From Bacillota bacterium (GTDB lineage Bacteria > Bacillota > Sulfobacillia > JAJZIM01 > JAJZBP01): a stretch of 8,298 bases of DNA. How positions within the stretch are numbered: the stretch's first letter is position 1; every line of letters starts with the position of its first letter. A model generated the notes under the pieces. It ran no database searches. It was not told the origin of the DNA and saw nothing but the letters and a program-made list of their open reading frames with translations. The stretch spans positions 1 through 8,298 of the forward strand of contig JAJZBP010000087.1 in the NCBI GenBank assembly GCA_021798855.1, given 5' to 3'. Shown here piece after piece: positions 1 through 5,505 of this stretch. A program made the translations under genes and the position numbers.

Positions 1-79
1 GAGCGGGGGATGGAGCGGGGGATGGAGCGGGGGATGGAGCGGGGGATGGAGCGGGGGATGGAGCGGGGGATGGAGCGGG
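1..79. repeat. 12-bp tandem repeat (gagcgggggatg), about 6.6 copies
   Basis: Six exact copies of the 12-bp unit gagcgggggatg are followed by a seven-base partial copy. The array reaches the window edge, so its true length is unknown. The unit length is a multiple of three, so copy-number change would not shift a reading frame. On the minus strand the array falls in frame with a well-placed start and encodes Pro-Ala-Pro-Ser repeats (see the partial CDS at 1-85). On the plus strand it is also open (Glu-Arg-Gly-Met) to a stop at 145-147, so a coding role for the plus strand is not excluded. Confidence 0.97.
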
Positions 80-85
80 CAACAC
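1..85 (-). CDS. 5' end of an unidentified gene with Pro/Ala/Ser repeat N-terminus (partial)
   Basis: This is a predicted minus-strand gene that runs off the left edge; 28 codons are visible. The GTG at 83-85 lies seven bases after AAGGAGGT (93-100), which is a near-perfect ribosome site. A good promoter lies further upstream (152-180). The encoded peptide starts Met-Leu-Pro-Ala-Pro-Ser and continues as Pro-Ala-Pro-Ser repeats made entirely by the 12-bp tandem array. Such Pro/Ala/Ser tracts are usually extended linkers, but here the tract is at the very N-terminus, which is odd. TTG at 86-88 or 80-82 are alternative starts. The function cannot be guessed because the folded part lies outside the window. 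The gene is divergent to the 4Fe-4S membrane protein gene. Confidence 0.5.
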   Translation of the reverse strand, partial: MLPAPSPAPSPAPSPAPSPAPSPAPSPA

Positions 86-92
86 CAATAAA

Positions 93-100
93 ACCTCCTT
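93..100 (-). promoter_or_regulatory. Strong ribosome binding site AAGGAGGT
   Basis: On the minus strand AAGGAGGT precedes GTG (83-85) with a seven-base gap. It matches the anti-Shine-Dalgarno sequence almost completely, and it is the main reason to read the left-edge tandem repeat as coding. Confidence 0.6.
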
Positions 101-151
101 GTTCCGCCCCCCCTCTTTGCAATGGGCCGAACCGAAGATCCTTGTAACAAA

Positions 152-180
152 ATTTTAATCTTTCGCCGACGCTCTGACAA
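152..180 (-). promoter_or_regulatory. Sigma-A-type promoter for the left-edge gene
   Basis: On the minus strand TTGTCA (180-175) and TAAAAT (157-152) are separated by exactly 17 bases. Transcription would start near 145, giving a leader of about 60 bases before the GTG at 85. This is among the best promoter matches in the window. It points away from the plus-strand gene at 276. Confidence 0.55.
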
Positions 181-275
181 GCAGGAGGAGAAAAAATAAC
201 GAAGAAAAAATAAGCGCAATTAGGTAAACGGGCGGGGGAAGGGAGGACGAGGAGGAAACGGGTGGGAAGGCGGGG

Positions 276-1433
276 ATGCGGGGATGCGGAAAGGCGGGGA
301 AAGAGGTGGCCGAAGTGAGTGCGGTTCTTAATGCAAGGTTGCGGAAAAACCGGGGCGGGCGGATCGGTCTATTTTTGCTGTTGGCTCTTTTCCTGTTGGT
401 GGACTTGGGGCTGGGAATCTGGGAGATGGGCGGATGGAAGGCTTTCATAGCGACGGAATTGGTCGTTCCACACCAAGCGTCGCTTTGGTTGGTGTTGCCG
501 GCGGATGTCTCAACCTATGTGGGCGCCTTCGGGATGCTGACCGGGATGTGGTGGCCAGTTTTGTTTTGGGGCGCCGGGGTGTCTGTTTTCGTGGTGGTCC
601 GTATGCTCAGGGTCAGGGAAAACTTTCTGCGTCTACGGCTGGCGTTGGCGGTGGCCGGTTACTTCGCCTTTACTGCCGGGCTGTCCTATTATGCCATGAA
701 AGGATGGAATTTCCCAGCAGTTCCCAATCCGGGTGGCACGGGGCAGCCGGCTTGGACGCTTGATACCGGTGCGGCCGGTTTGGTTTACGCCGTTTTGGCT
801 CTCTTATTTGGGCGTGTTGCCTATTGCGGTTGGTTCTGTCCGGCGGCGGCTTTTTGGGGCGGAATCGGGCAGGGATTCGTTCGTTACAACCTCGATGCGG
901 AGAAAGGACGGCGTCTTGCCCGGGTGACCGTGCCGGTGGTCATTGTTCTGTTCATTGGCACCACCGCATTTTCCGTCCTGGACACCTTTAAAGTGTTGGA
1001 TCTCAGGTTTTTCGGCACGGACCCGGCGGTCTTTTTTTCAGGCCTTTGGTGGATGGTCATCTGGTTCATATTGGCGGTTTTTGTTCCCTTCACCGGATCT
1101 CGTTTTTTCAGCCGTTTTCTCTGTCCCGTAGGAGCGATGAACGGAATCATCGGTTCTTGGGGAATGGCTCGCTTGAAAGCGCGGGATAGAGAGGTCTGTG
1201 TTTCATGTGCGACGAAGGACTGCAGTGGCGCTTGCGAGATGAGCATCGTGCCTCACTTGGATCTGGCGTCCAAGGGATATTTGCGTTCGGTGGCGTGTGT
1301 CGGTTGCGGGAATTGTCTGGAGGCCTGTCCGCGGCGGAACTTGTACTATTATCATTTCGGAACATGGCTCACGGAATGGTTACGGAAGAAAAAAGGCCCC
1401 CCGGTGTCCGCGGCCGGCCCAAGGAGCGGATAA
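276..1433 (+). CDS. NapH/NosR-like polytopic membrane protein with two 4Fe-4S motifs
   Basis: This protein (385 aa) probably passes electrons between the quinone pool or a membrane donor and a partner enzyme. About six membrane segments are visible, near residues 29-49, 83-108, 120-140, 168-187, 213-235 and 250-270. The family's CxxxCP signature is present at C184-C188-P189. A second version at 279-284 reads Ser-x3-Cys-Pro, so its first cysteine is missing. A ferredoxin-like tail follows: C308-x2-C311-x4-C316-x3-C320 (the usual x2 gap is x4) and a canonical C341-x2-C344-x2-C347-x3-C351-P. This layout is typical of COG0348 proteins such as NapH, the NosR C-terminus and CcoG. No denitrification or cytochrome gene is nearby, so the partner is unknown. 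ATG 276 has a GGGAAGG upstream. GTG 315, after AAAGAGG, is a credible later start. Confidence 0.85.
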   Translation: MRGCGKAGKEVAEVSAVLNARLRKNRGGRIGLFLLLALFLLVDLGLGIWEMGGWKAFIATELVVPHQASLWLVLPADVSTYVGAFGMLTGMWWPVLFWGAGVSVFVVVRMLRVRENFLRLRLALAVAGYFAFTAGLSYYAMKGWNFPAVPNPGGTGQPAWTLDTGAAGLVYAVLALLFGRVAYCGWFCPAAAFWGGIGQGFVRYNLDAEKGRRLARVTVPVVIVLFIGTTAFSVLDTFKVLDLRFFGTDPAVFFSGLWWMVIWFILAVFVPFTGSRFFSRFLCPVGAMNGIIGSWGMARLKARDREVCVSCATKDCSGACEMSIVPHLDLASKGYLRSVACVGCGNCLEACPRRNLYYYHFGTWLTEWLRKKKGPPVSAAGPRSG

Positions 1434-1616
1434 GAGGGTTTGGGAGAAGGAGGCACGTTGGGGAGCGGGTTGGCTGAACAGGACAAGAGGGCAAAGGCGG
1501 ACTCAAGGCAAAGAAGAAAGGCCCTTTGCGGTAATTCACCGCCGGCCCATTTGCTGCCAACATAAGGATCATTTTAAAATTAATGGTGTCGATGTCTACC
1601 GGATGGGCGGTCTTGC

Positions 1617-2645
1617 CTAACCGGCGTTGCCGCAAGCAGTTTCTTTTTCGTAGCCCTTGAGCTTGTAAACGACGACGGCCACCGTCCAACTCACCACCAG
1701 AATACCGATGATCCCGTAGCCCAAAATCCCGAAATCCAACCCATTGACCCAGTTCCAGAACACTCCCCGAAGGGACAATTGCTTGCCGATCACCTGCAGC
1801 CATTCCACGCTTCCCACCCCCAAGGCGATGAGGACCGATATTGATGTGATGGATAGGTTATAGTATACCTTGCGGATGGGGTGGAGGAAGGCCCAGGAAT
1901 AGGCGGAAAGCATCAGGACGCCGTCCAGGGTGTCCACCAAGACCATGCCGGCAGAGAAAATCAGCGGGAGAATCGGTAAAACCAAAAGGGGAATGCCTCT
2001 GCCGGAGGCCAGGACCGCCATCCCAAATAGGGCCATTTCACTGGCCGTGTCGAAGCCAAGGCCGAAGAGGAAACCGACGGGATACATCTGCCAGGCCGCG
2101 TTGATGCTTTTATAAATTCTGCCAATGAGCCGGTTCATCAGGCCACGTTGAAGAAGAAGCTCCTCCAGTTTGGCCTGCCCCTCCGGAGTGAGGCGGGTAC
2201 GGCGGATTTTTTGAAAGACACGATAGATATCCCGCAAGACGATCAGGTTGAGGATGGCGATCAGGTAGAGGAAACCGGCCGAAACCAGCGTGCTAACGAG
2301 GCTGGCTTCGGCGTCCGCGTTGTGGAGAAACGACTTGAAGATATGGGTGGCGACGCCCAAACCGATGGCCAGGATGAAGACCACGGTCGAATGGCCCAAG
2401 GAGAAGAAGAGGCCGACCCCAAGCGGTTTTTTGCCGTCGTTCATCAGTTTGCGGGTGGTGTTGTCGATGGCGGCGATGTGGTCGGCGTCCACGGCATGGC
2501 GGAGGCCGAACACATAGGCCAAAACGCCCATCGGAAAAAGCAGGGGGTAACGTTCCGATATGAGAAGAAAAACGACCCACACCCCGATGTTGGCAAGCAC
2601 AAGGCTCACCAACATAAAGGTGTTTTTCGCCTTTTGGTGGCCCAT
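1617..2645 (-). CDS. NiCoT-family high-affinity nickel/cobalt permease, probably for cobalt
   Basis: This integral membrane transporter (342 aa) takes up Ni2+ or Co2+. It carries the family's diagnostic blocks: HAVDADH (HX4DH metal signature, about residues 50-56), a LGHSTVV block, GFDTASEMALFG, and GMVLVDTLDGVLM. These match the conserved motifs of HoxN/NixA/NhlF proteins, which have eight membrane segments. The reading frame is open to an ATG at 2699, but that ATG sits in the loop of a terminator hairpin. I therefore place the start at ATG 2645, after AAGGGAG (2659-2666, somewhat distant). The cobalamin riboswitch upstream indicates cobalt as the physiological substrate, since B12-controlled NiCoT genes are usually cobalt importers. 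This rests on regulation, because motifs alone do not separate nickel from cobalt. Confidence 0.93.
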   Translation of the reverse strand: MGHQKAKNTFMLVSLVLANIGVWVVFLLISERYPLLFPMGVLAYVFGLRHAVDADHIAAIDNTTRKLMNDGKKPLGVGLFFSLGHSTVVFILAIGLGVATHIFKSFLHNADAEASLVSTLVSAGFLYLIAILNLIVLRDIYRVFQKIRRTRLTPEGQAKLEELLLQRGLMNRLIGRIYKSINAAWQMYPVGFLFGLGFDTASEMALFGMAVLASGRGIPLLVLPILPLIFSAGMVLVDTLDGVLMLSAYSWAFLHPIRKVYYNLSITSISVLIALGVGSVEWLQVIGKQLSLRGVFWNWVNGLDFGILGYGIIGILVVSWTVAVVVYKLKGYEKETACGNAG

Positions 2646-2676
2646 GGCGTATGGCAGCTCCCTTTTATGGTCTTTT

Positions 2677-2709
2677 AGAAAAACAAAATCCTTCCCCATC
2701 GGGGAAGGA
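2677..2709 (-). terminator. Riboswitch expression-platform terminator
   Basis: On the minus strand a nine-base-pair perfect stem (TCCTTCCCC / GGGGAAGGA, 2709-2701 with 2697-2689) and a three-base loop are followed by TTTTGTTTTTCT. It lies between the cobalamin aptamer and the permease start. Upstream AGGAG (about 2741-2746) could pair with CTCCT (2706-2710) to form an antiterminator, so binding of cobalamin would favour termination. The pairing alternative is my inference. Confidence 0.75.
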
Positions 2710-2771
2710 GTGGTTACGTGCCGTTCATCGCACTCACCCCTCCTGTTCCGCGCAAGAGTGAAGCCTGTGAT

Positions 2772-2912
2772 GGACGTTCAGGTTTCCTGGCTCAGGTTCT
2801 TTGCCTCCACCAGCCTTCCCGGGCCGGATGGCCCAGTGGCACCAAACGGGGAGGCTCCCCTTCACAGTTGCGGGACAGCGGCAGATTCGCACTGCCTTCC
2901 CTGGGTTCGTCC
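2772..2912 (-). ncRNA. Cobalamin (B12) riboswitch
   Basis: Read on the minus strand this has the class-defining conserved segments in order: an AGGGAAGGCAGTGCGAATCTG-like 5' core, CTGTCCCGCAACTGTGA, the B12-box type GTGCCACTGG (about 2833-2842), GGGAAGGCTGG, and the 3' core GAGCCAGGAAACCTG. A closing P1 is possible between GGACG (2912-2908) and CGTCC (2776-2772). It sits directly upstream of the NiCoT permease with a terminator between them, so it is expected to repress cobalt uptake when cobalamin is plentiful. Confidence 0.93.
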
Positions 2913-2913
2913 T

Positions 2914-2943
2914 ATTATGCAGGGTATTCGTCGGCGCGGACAA
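2914..2943 (-). promoter_or_regulatory. Candidate promoter for the riboswitch-permease transcript
   Basis: On the minus strand TTGTCC (2943-2938) and CATAAT (2919-2914) are 18 bases apart, just ahead of the aptamer. The start point would be near 2910-2906, which would clip part of the proposed P1 stem, so either P1 is dispensable or the real promoter is further upstream. GGCGCGG and CCGCGCC form an inverted repeat around this -35 (2934-2958). Confidence 0.4.
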
Positions 2944-3031
2944 AATTCCTGCCCGCGCCAAAAAATTTTTTTGGTTTTGGTTCGCACGGTTCGTTTTGGG
3001 AACGCTACGGGCTCATCAAAGGCGGTGTGTA

Positions 3032-3212
3032 CGCATGATTCCACTGCATAAACCTTGTTGCTTACACGGATGCTACAATATATAGCAAAACCGCTGCGTA
3101 ACAACAACTAGATTTAGGCGGTTTCCTGCCGCAACGTGGACGAATCGGGCTTTTCGCAGCACAATCAACTATATTCAACCGTTATTTAGTGGCGTCTTGG
3201 GCGAATCGGAAT
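3032..3212. repeat. Diverged non-coding repeat, copy A
   Basis: Two blocks match copy B in the same order and orientation. 3032-3054 matches 4216-4238 at 20 of 23 positions, with all three differences transitions. 3187-3212 matches 4310-4335 at 21 of 26. Weaker islands lie between (GCTACA, TATAG-AA, a TTTA-GCGGTTT-like segment). Copy A is about 60 bases longer between the blocks and holds what looks like an internal near-duplicate (around 3139-3150 and 3201-3210). The 3' end touches the nitroreductase stop. No gene is visible in 2944-3215. Confidence 0.6.
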
Positions 3213-3215
3213 CAT

Positions 3216-3797
3216 CTACGGGGAAGACCGTCCGTTTCCGGGGTGTTCGTCCCAAGGCTGCCCGTAGCGCTCCCGATGAACCTTGCGGTCATCATATTGG
3301 GATCTGGGTTCCTTGCTTTCGGCAGGATGGCCAACCGGAATCAGGCACAATACCCGTAGTCGGTCAGGGATTTCCAATAGGCGGCGAACAAGTTCTTCCC
3401 TTTCCGGTTGGGTGTAAATCGCCACCCAGACGGCACCGAGTTCCAGACCTGCCGCGGCAAGCAAGAGGTTTTCGGCGGCTGCGGAAGTGTCCTCCACCCA
3501 ATGGACGGAAGCTCCGGCGTCGGCCAGGACGGCGAAGACGACGGGAGCGTCGGCGCACATGAAGCTCCAGCGGTGGATGGCGGATAGTGCACGTCGCCGG
3601 ACGGCGTCGGTGACCACCACGAACTCCCATGGACGCCGGTTTAAGGCGCTCGGGGCCGCCTGAGCCGCTTCCAGAAGTAGGCGGATGGCCTCCGCCGTCA
3701 CCGTTTCGGACGTATAACGGCGAATGCTACGGCGGCGACGGATCAAATCCAAGGCGGAGATTTCGTTGTTGCGTCGAGGATGATTCAAGTCCTTCAT
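3216..3797 (-). CDS. Nitroreductase-family FMN oxidoreductase
   Basis: This is a small flavoprotein (193 aa) of the nitroreductase fold, which normally forms a dimer binding FMN and uses NAD(P)H. An N-terminal RRSIRRY (about residues 22-28) matches the FMN-phosphate segment. APSALNRRPWEFVVV (near 49-63) is the second conserved FMN/substrate block, and a C-terminal IPVGHPAE matches the usual I-G-P stretch. Length is normal for the short, single-domain members. Substrate cannot be deduced. ATG 3797 is preferred because a promoter -10 lies only six bases upstream, which leaves no room for a ribosome site and suggests a leaderless mRNA. A TTG at about residue 16, without a clear ribosome site, is a less likely start. 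The open frame extends to 3899 but crosses the upstream terminator. Confidence 0.9.
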   Translation of the reverse strand: MKDLNHPRRNNEISALDLIRRRRSIRRYTSETVTAEAIRLLLEAAQAAPSALNRRPWEFVVVTDAVRRRALSAIHRWSFMCADAPVVFAVLADAGASVHWVEDTSAAAENLLLAAAGLELGAVWVAIYTQPEREELVRRLLEIPDRLRVLCLIPVGHPAESKEPRSQYDDRKVHRERYGQPWDEHPGNGRSSP

Positions 3798-3803
3798 GAT
3801 CTG

Positions 3804-3833
3804 ATTATATAAAATCGGGGTGGCCGATGGCAA
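3804..3833 (-). promoter_or_regulatory. Promoter of the nitroreductase gene, probably leaderless
   Basis: On the minus strand TTGCCA (3833-3828) and a consensus TATAAT (3809-3804) are 18 bases apart. Initiation seven or so bases after the -10 falls on or next to the ATG at 3797. The promoter begins directly after the T-tract of the upstream terminator, so nitroreductase is transcribed independently of the peptide gene. Confidence 0.6.
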
Positions 3834-3834
3834 C

Positions 3835-3883
3835 AAAAAAAGCCTGGTCCAGCCGGCGCACGGGCGCGTGTGGCGGACCAGGC
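3835..3883 (-). terminator. Intrinsic terminator of the small peptide gene
   Basis: On the minus strand GCCTGGTCC (3883-3875) pairs perfectly with GGACCAGGC (3850-3842). The 24-base interior is GC-rich and can fold further. TTTTTTT (3841-3835) follows. It lies 16 bases after the peptide stop codon and ends the peptide transcript before the nitroreductase promoter. Confidence 0.85.
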
Positions 3884-3899
3884 AACAACGAGGCGCCAA

Positions 3900-3962
3900 T
3901 TAGCAGGATGATTTGCATTTGCACTGGGCGGAAGCTTTCTTGACCACCTTGGTTATTTTCAT
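3900..3962 (-). CDS. 20-residue cationic cysteine-rich peptide (unidentified)
   Basis: A short minus-strand gene starts at ATG 3960-3962 after AAAGGAGGT (3970-3978), which is among the strongest ribosome sites in the window. It ends in TAA and is followed within 16 bases by a strong terminator, so it looks like a complete small transcription unit. The peptide has a lysine-rich N-terminal half (five Lys in residues 2-9) and a tail of C14-K-C16-K-S-S-C20. The C-x-C-x3-C tail at the very C-terminus resembles metal-thiolate motifs or a modified-peptide core. There is no hydrophobic signal segment and no maturation enzyme in the window unless the adjacent nitroreductase takes that role. A TATACT hexamer (3993-3988) upstream is a possible -10. 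I do not recognise a family. Confidence 0.65.
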   Translation of the reverse strand: MKITKVVKKASAQCKCKSSC

Positions 3963-3969
3963 TATTGCC

Positions 3970-3978
3970 ACCTCCTTT
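3970..3978 (-). promoter_or_regulatory. Strong ribosome binding site of the small peptide
   Basis: On the minus strand AAAGGAGGT is followed by GGCAATA-type spacing of seven bases to ATG 3962. It selects this internal ATG over the much longer open frame that extends to 4235, whose upstream part has no ribosome site and overlaps the repeat. Confidence 0.7.
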
Positions 3979-4215
3979 CGAAGAAGAAGTATAACTGCCT
4001 GGGGGAACCAAGCAGGAGTTGGTGTTGTCTCGGGCAACCGCCGGTGGTTATGGAGGTTTGCCCAGGGTATCCAACGCGGCAGGGACAGATGGCTTGAAAT
4101 GTCGGGGTGCGGGTTGACTTGCTGAAGGGGCCGTATTGTAGCTTCATCACAGGCCCATTCACAGGCAATGGCTTTCACCAGGGCGTTTCGCGTTGGGCTT
4201 TGGCTGAGCCGGTTG

Positions 4216-4335
4216 CGTATGATTCCGCTGCACAAACCAGGAATCTTGTTCGGTAGCTACACTTTATAGTAATCATATAGCGCGTTAATAGTTTAATAGA
4301 CCGGTTTTCAAGTGACGTCCAGGGCCAATCGGAAT
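4216..4335. repeat. Diverged non-coding repeat, copy B
   Basis: This is the partner of copy A at 3032-3212, in direct orientation about 1.18 kb away. The best blocks are 4216-4238 and 4310-4335. Weak similarity may extend upstream (TTCG-GTTGGG region, about 4185-4215). The two copies bracket the peptide and nitroreductase genes. In the neighbouring 3994-4215 I see no gene; small open frames there lack ribosome sites and coding character. Confidence 0.6.
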
Positions 4336-4608
4336 TTTGACAATGAAATCACGCATAAAATTGTTATGAAAAGGCCGGTTGGTCTGTGTTGCCTACCAAA
4401 TTGGGCAGCCGTGGTTGGCGATACACAACTGAGTTACCACATATCGCAAACGATCGTACTTGCCGAACGACGCCGGGCGCGAGCGGGTCTTTGCGGTGGA
4501 ACCATATAATAGCTATGCGCAGATATCCGATATGCTACAGGTGGTTGCTGGAGATCCCAAGGGATCTGGTGAAGAAGGCGTAGCTTACCGGCAGTGCTGC
4601 CCACTGGC

Positions 4609-4636
4609 GGCAGAGAACGGCAGGCCGTTCTCTGCC
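4609..4636. repeat. Perfect 12-bp hairpin
   Basis: GGCAGAGAACGG (4609-4620) is followed by the four-base loop CAGG and its exact complement CCGTTCTCTGCC (4625-4636). No T-tract follows in either direction, so it is not a standard terminator. Confidence 0.85.
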
Positions 4637-4652
4637 GAACCGGGGGTTTCCC

Positions 4653-4675
4653 CCAACGTGCCACCGGCACGTTGG
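4653..4675. repeat. Perfect 10-bp hairpin
   Basis: CCAACGTGCC (4653-4662), loop ACC, and GGCACGTTGG (4666-4675). It overlaps an alternative GGGGG/CCCCC pairing (4642-4654), and the next stem (4681-4722) follows within six bases. Confidence 0.85.
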
Positions 4676-5000
4676 CCACCCCCCTCCCGCGTGTGTTCTC
4701 GCCGTTGCGGCGCGGGGAGGGGCCCACCATGCCGGTGGCATGAAAGGGAGGGACCCCGGGGTCCAAGACATCGCTCAAGCGATTACCTCCTCGATTTACC
4801 ACCAGGGAATACCATGTAGTACGACCGCGTAGGTGGTTGGTGGAGAGTGACACGGAGGGTTACTCATTCGTCCTTCGCGAAGCGATTCCAATCCCGGAGT
4901 GTCACTCCATGTGTGGATGGCCGGTTATTTTGTCACTGCCTGCCAACTGACAATGCCATCGGCCAGATGCCGGTCAGGTGGCAGCCGAAGACTTGCGAAG

Positions 5001-5101
5001 CCCTGGCAGATGAGGGCGGCCGTGGTAGCCTGAACTGTTGGCGGCAAGGCTCTTGCCGACTCCCTTGTGGAACCACGGCCGCAGAGGCTCGTCCGCCAGG
5101 G
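5001..5101. repeat. Long 101-base inverted-repeat fold
   Basis: An outer arm 5001-5014 pairs with 5088-5101 at 13 of 14 positions, including one wobble. A perfect 11-bp arm then joins 5016-5026 (GCGGCCGTGGT) and 5072-5082. Inside is a separate perfect hairpin, GGCAAG/CTTGCC (5043-5057). The nesting and the wobble look like a folded RNA rather than a simple terminator; there is no T-tract. Confidence 0.75.
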
Positions 5102-5251
5102 GCTCCGGCTGCCACTCTCCTGATGATACGACAATGACATTGACAGCTGGCAAATTGATGACAAATTAAGTGGCCAACTACACTTCGGCTTCACGGGACA
5201 CCGGGGAACCACCGGACGTCAGAATCTACCGGGGCCGTCACCAGGCCAACA

Positions 5252-5457
5252 ATTTTCCTTCCTTACGGGGATCGGCAAAGCTCCCCTGGCTCCGGGCAGG
5301 GGCACCCCTGAAGAAGGGGGAAAGGGGTATCCCGGCTGGCGTGGGCTGGCTGGTGAACCGTCACCGCTCCGGCTCCCCGCGCGGGGGCCAGGGCGGGAGG
5401 GAATAGGCCACCCAGGCCAGCGGAGAGCCAGCTATTTTCCTTCCTCTTACGGGGATC
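5252..5457 (+). repeat. Direct repeat pair, about 22-24 bp
   Basis: ATTTTCCTTCC-TTACGGGGATC occurs at 5252-5273 and again, with two extra bases (TC), at 5434-5457. Similarity extends a few bases on both sides (a GCCA just before, CGGCA just after). The 160 bases between are GC-rich with no gene. This could be a partial duplication within the structured region or the footprint of an insertion. Confidence 0.7.
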
Positions 5458-5505
5458 CCGGCAGATGAATCTTTTCAGAAAGTTGAAACTGGGTTAAAAT
5501 AATGA

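Larger units (their letters stand above)
4337..5480. other. Gene-poor region dense in long inverted repeats
   Basis: About 1.15 kb has no convincing coding frame on either strand but many strong hairpins. These include 4552-4567 (7 bp), 4609-4636 (12 bp, 4-base loop), 4653-4675 (10 bp, 3-base loop), 4681-4722 (11 bp with one bulge), 4728-4742 (6 bp) and 4751-4764 (14-base palindrome). Further on are 4770-4783 (6 bp), 4845-4907 (9 bp), 4936-4984 (interrupted), 5001-5101 (long two-part stem) and 5375-5386 (12-base palindrome). The density suggests a structured RNA or accumulated palindromic elements. I could not match it to RNase P, tmRNA, SRP RNA, a group I or II intron, or any riboswitch I know. 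A TTGACA at 4337-4342 has no well-spaced -10, and a TATAAT at 4505-4510 lacks a -35. Confidence 0.6.

Noticed and set aside
155..448. Minus-strand 97-codon open frame opposite the start of the 4Fe-4S protein gene
   Set aside because: It has no ribosome site, overlaps the promoter on the same strand, and its low-complexity Pro/Ser/Leu composition mirrors the purine-rich plus strand.
1528..1542. GCGGT/ACCGC hairpin between the convergent genes as a possible terminator
   Set aside because: The stem is five base pairs and the pyrimidine run that follows on the minus strand is interrupted and offset, so it is too weak to annotate.
2148..2678. Plus-strand 176-codon open frame
   Set aside because: It is fully antisense to the NiCoT permease, whose conserved motifs are unambiguous; charged low-complexity composition is typical of a shadow frame.
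2560..3085. Several plus- and minus-strand open frames between the permease and nitroreductase genes
   Set aside because: They run across the cobalamin riboswitch and its terminator, with no ribosome sites or recognisable domains.
3900..4235. Longer 111-codon version of the small peptide gene
   Set aside because: Upstream codons overlap the non-coding repeat and lack a ribosome site, whereas the internal ATG at 3962 has a near-perfect one.
4434..4853. Minus-strand 139-codon open frame in the structured region
   Set aside because: It reads straight through several perfect hairpins, has an Arg/Pro-rich composition set by GC content, lacks a ribosome site and matches no family I know.
4925..5212. 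Minus- and plus-strand open frames around the 101-base inverted repeat
   Set aside because: No ribosome sites, no domain-like sequence, and inverted-repeat arms dominate the translations.
4337..5480. Group I or II intron, RNase P RNA, tmRNA or SRP RNA in the structured region
   Set aside because: I looked for the conserved cores (group II domain V, group I P/Q/R/S, RNase P and tmRNA signatures) and did not find them.
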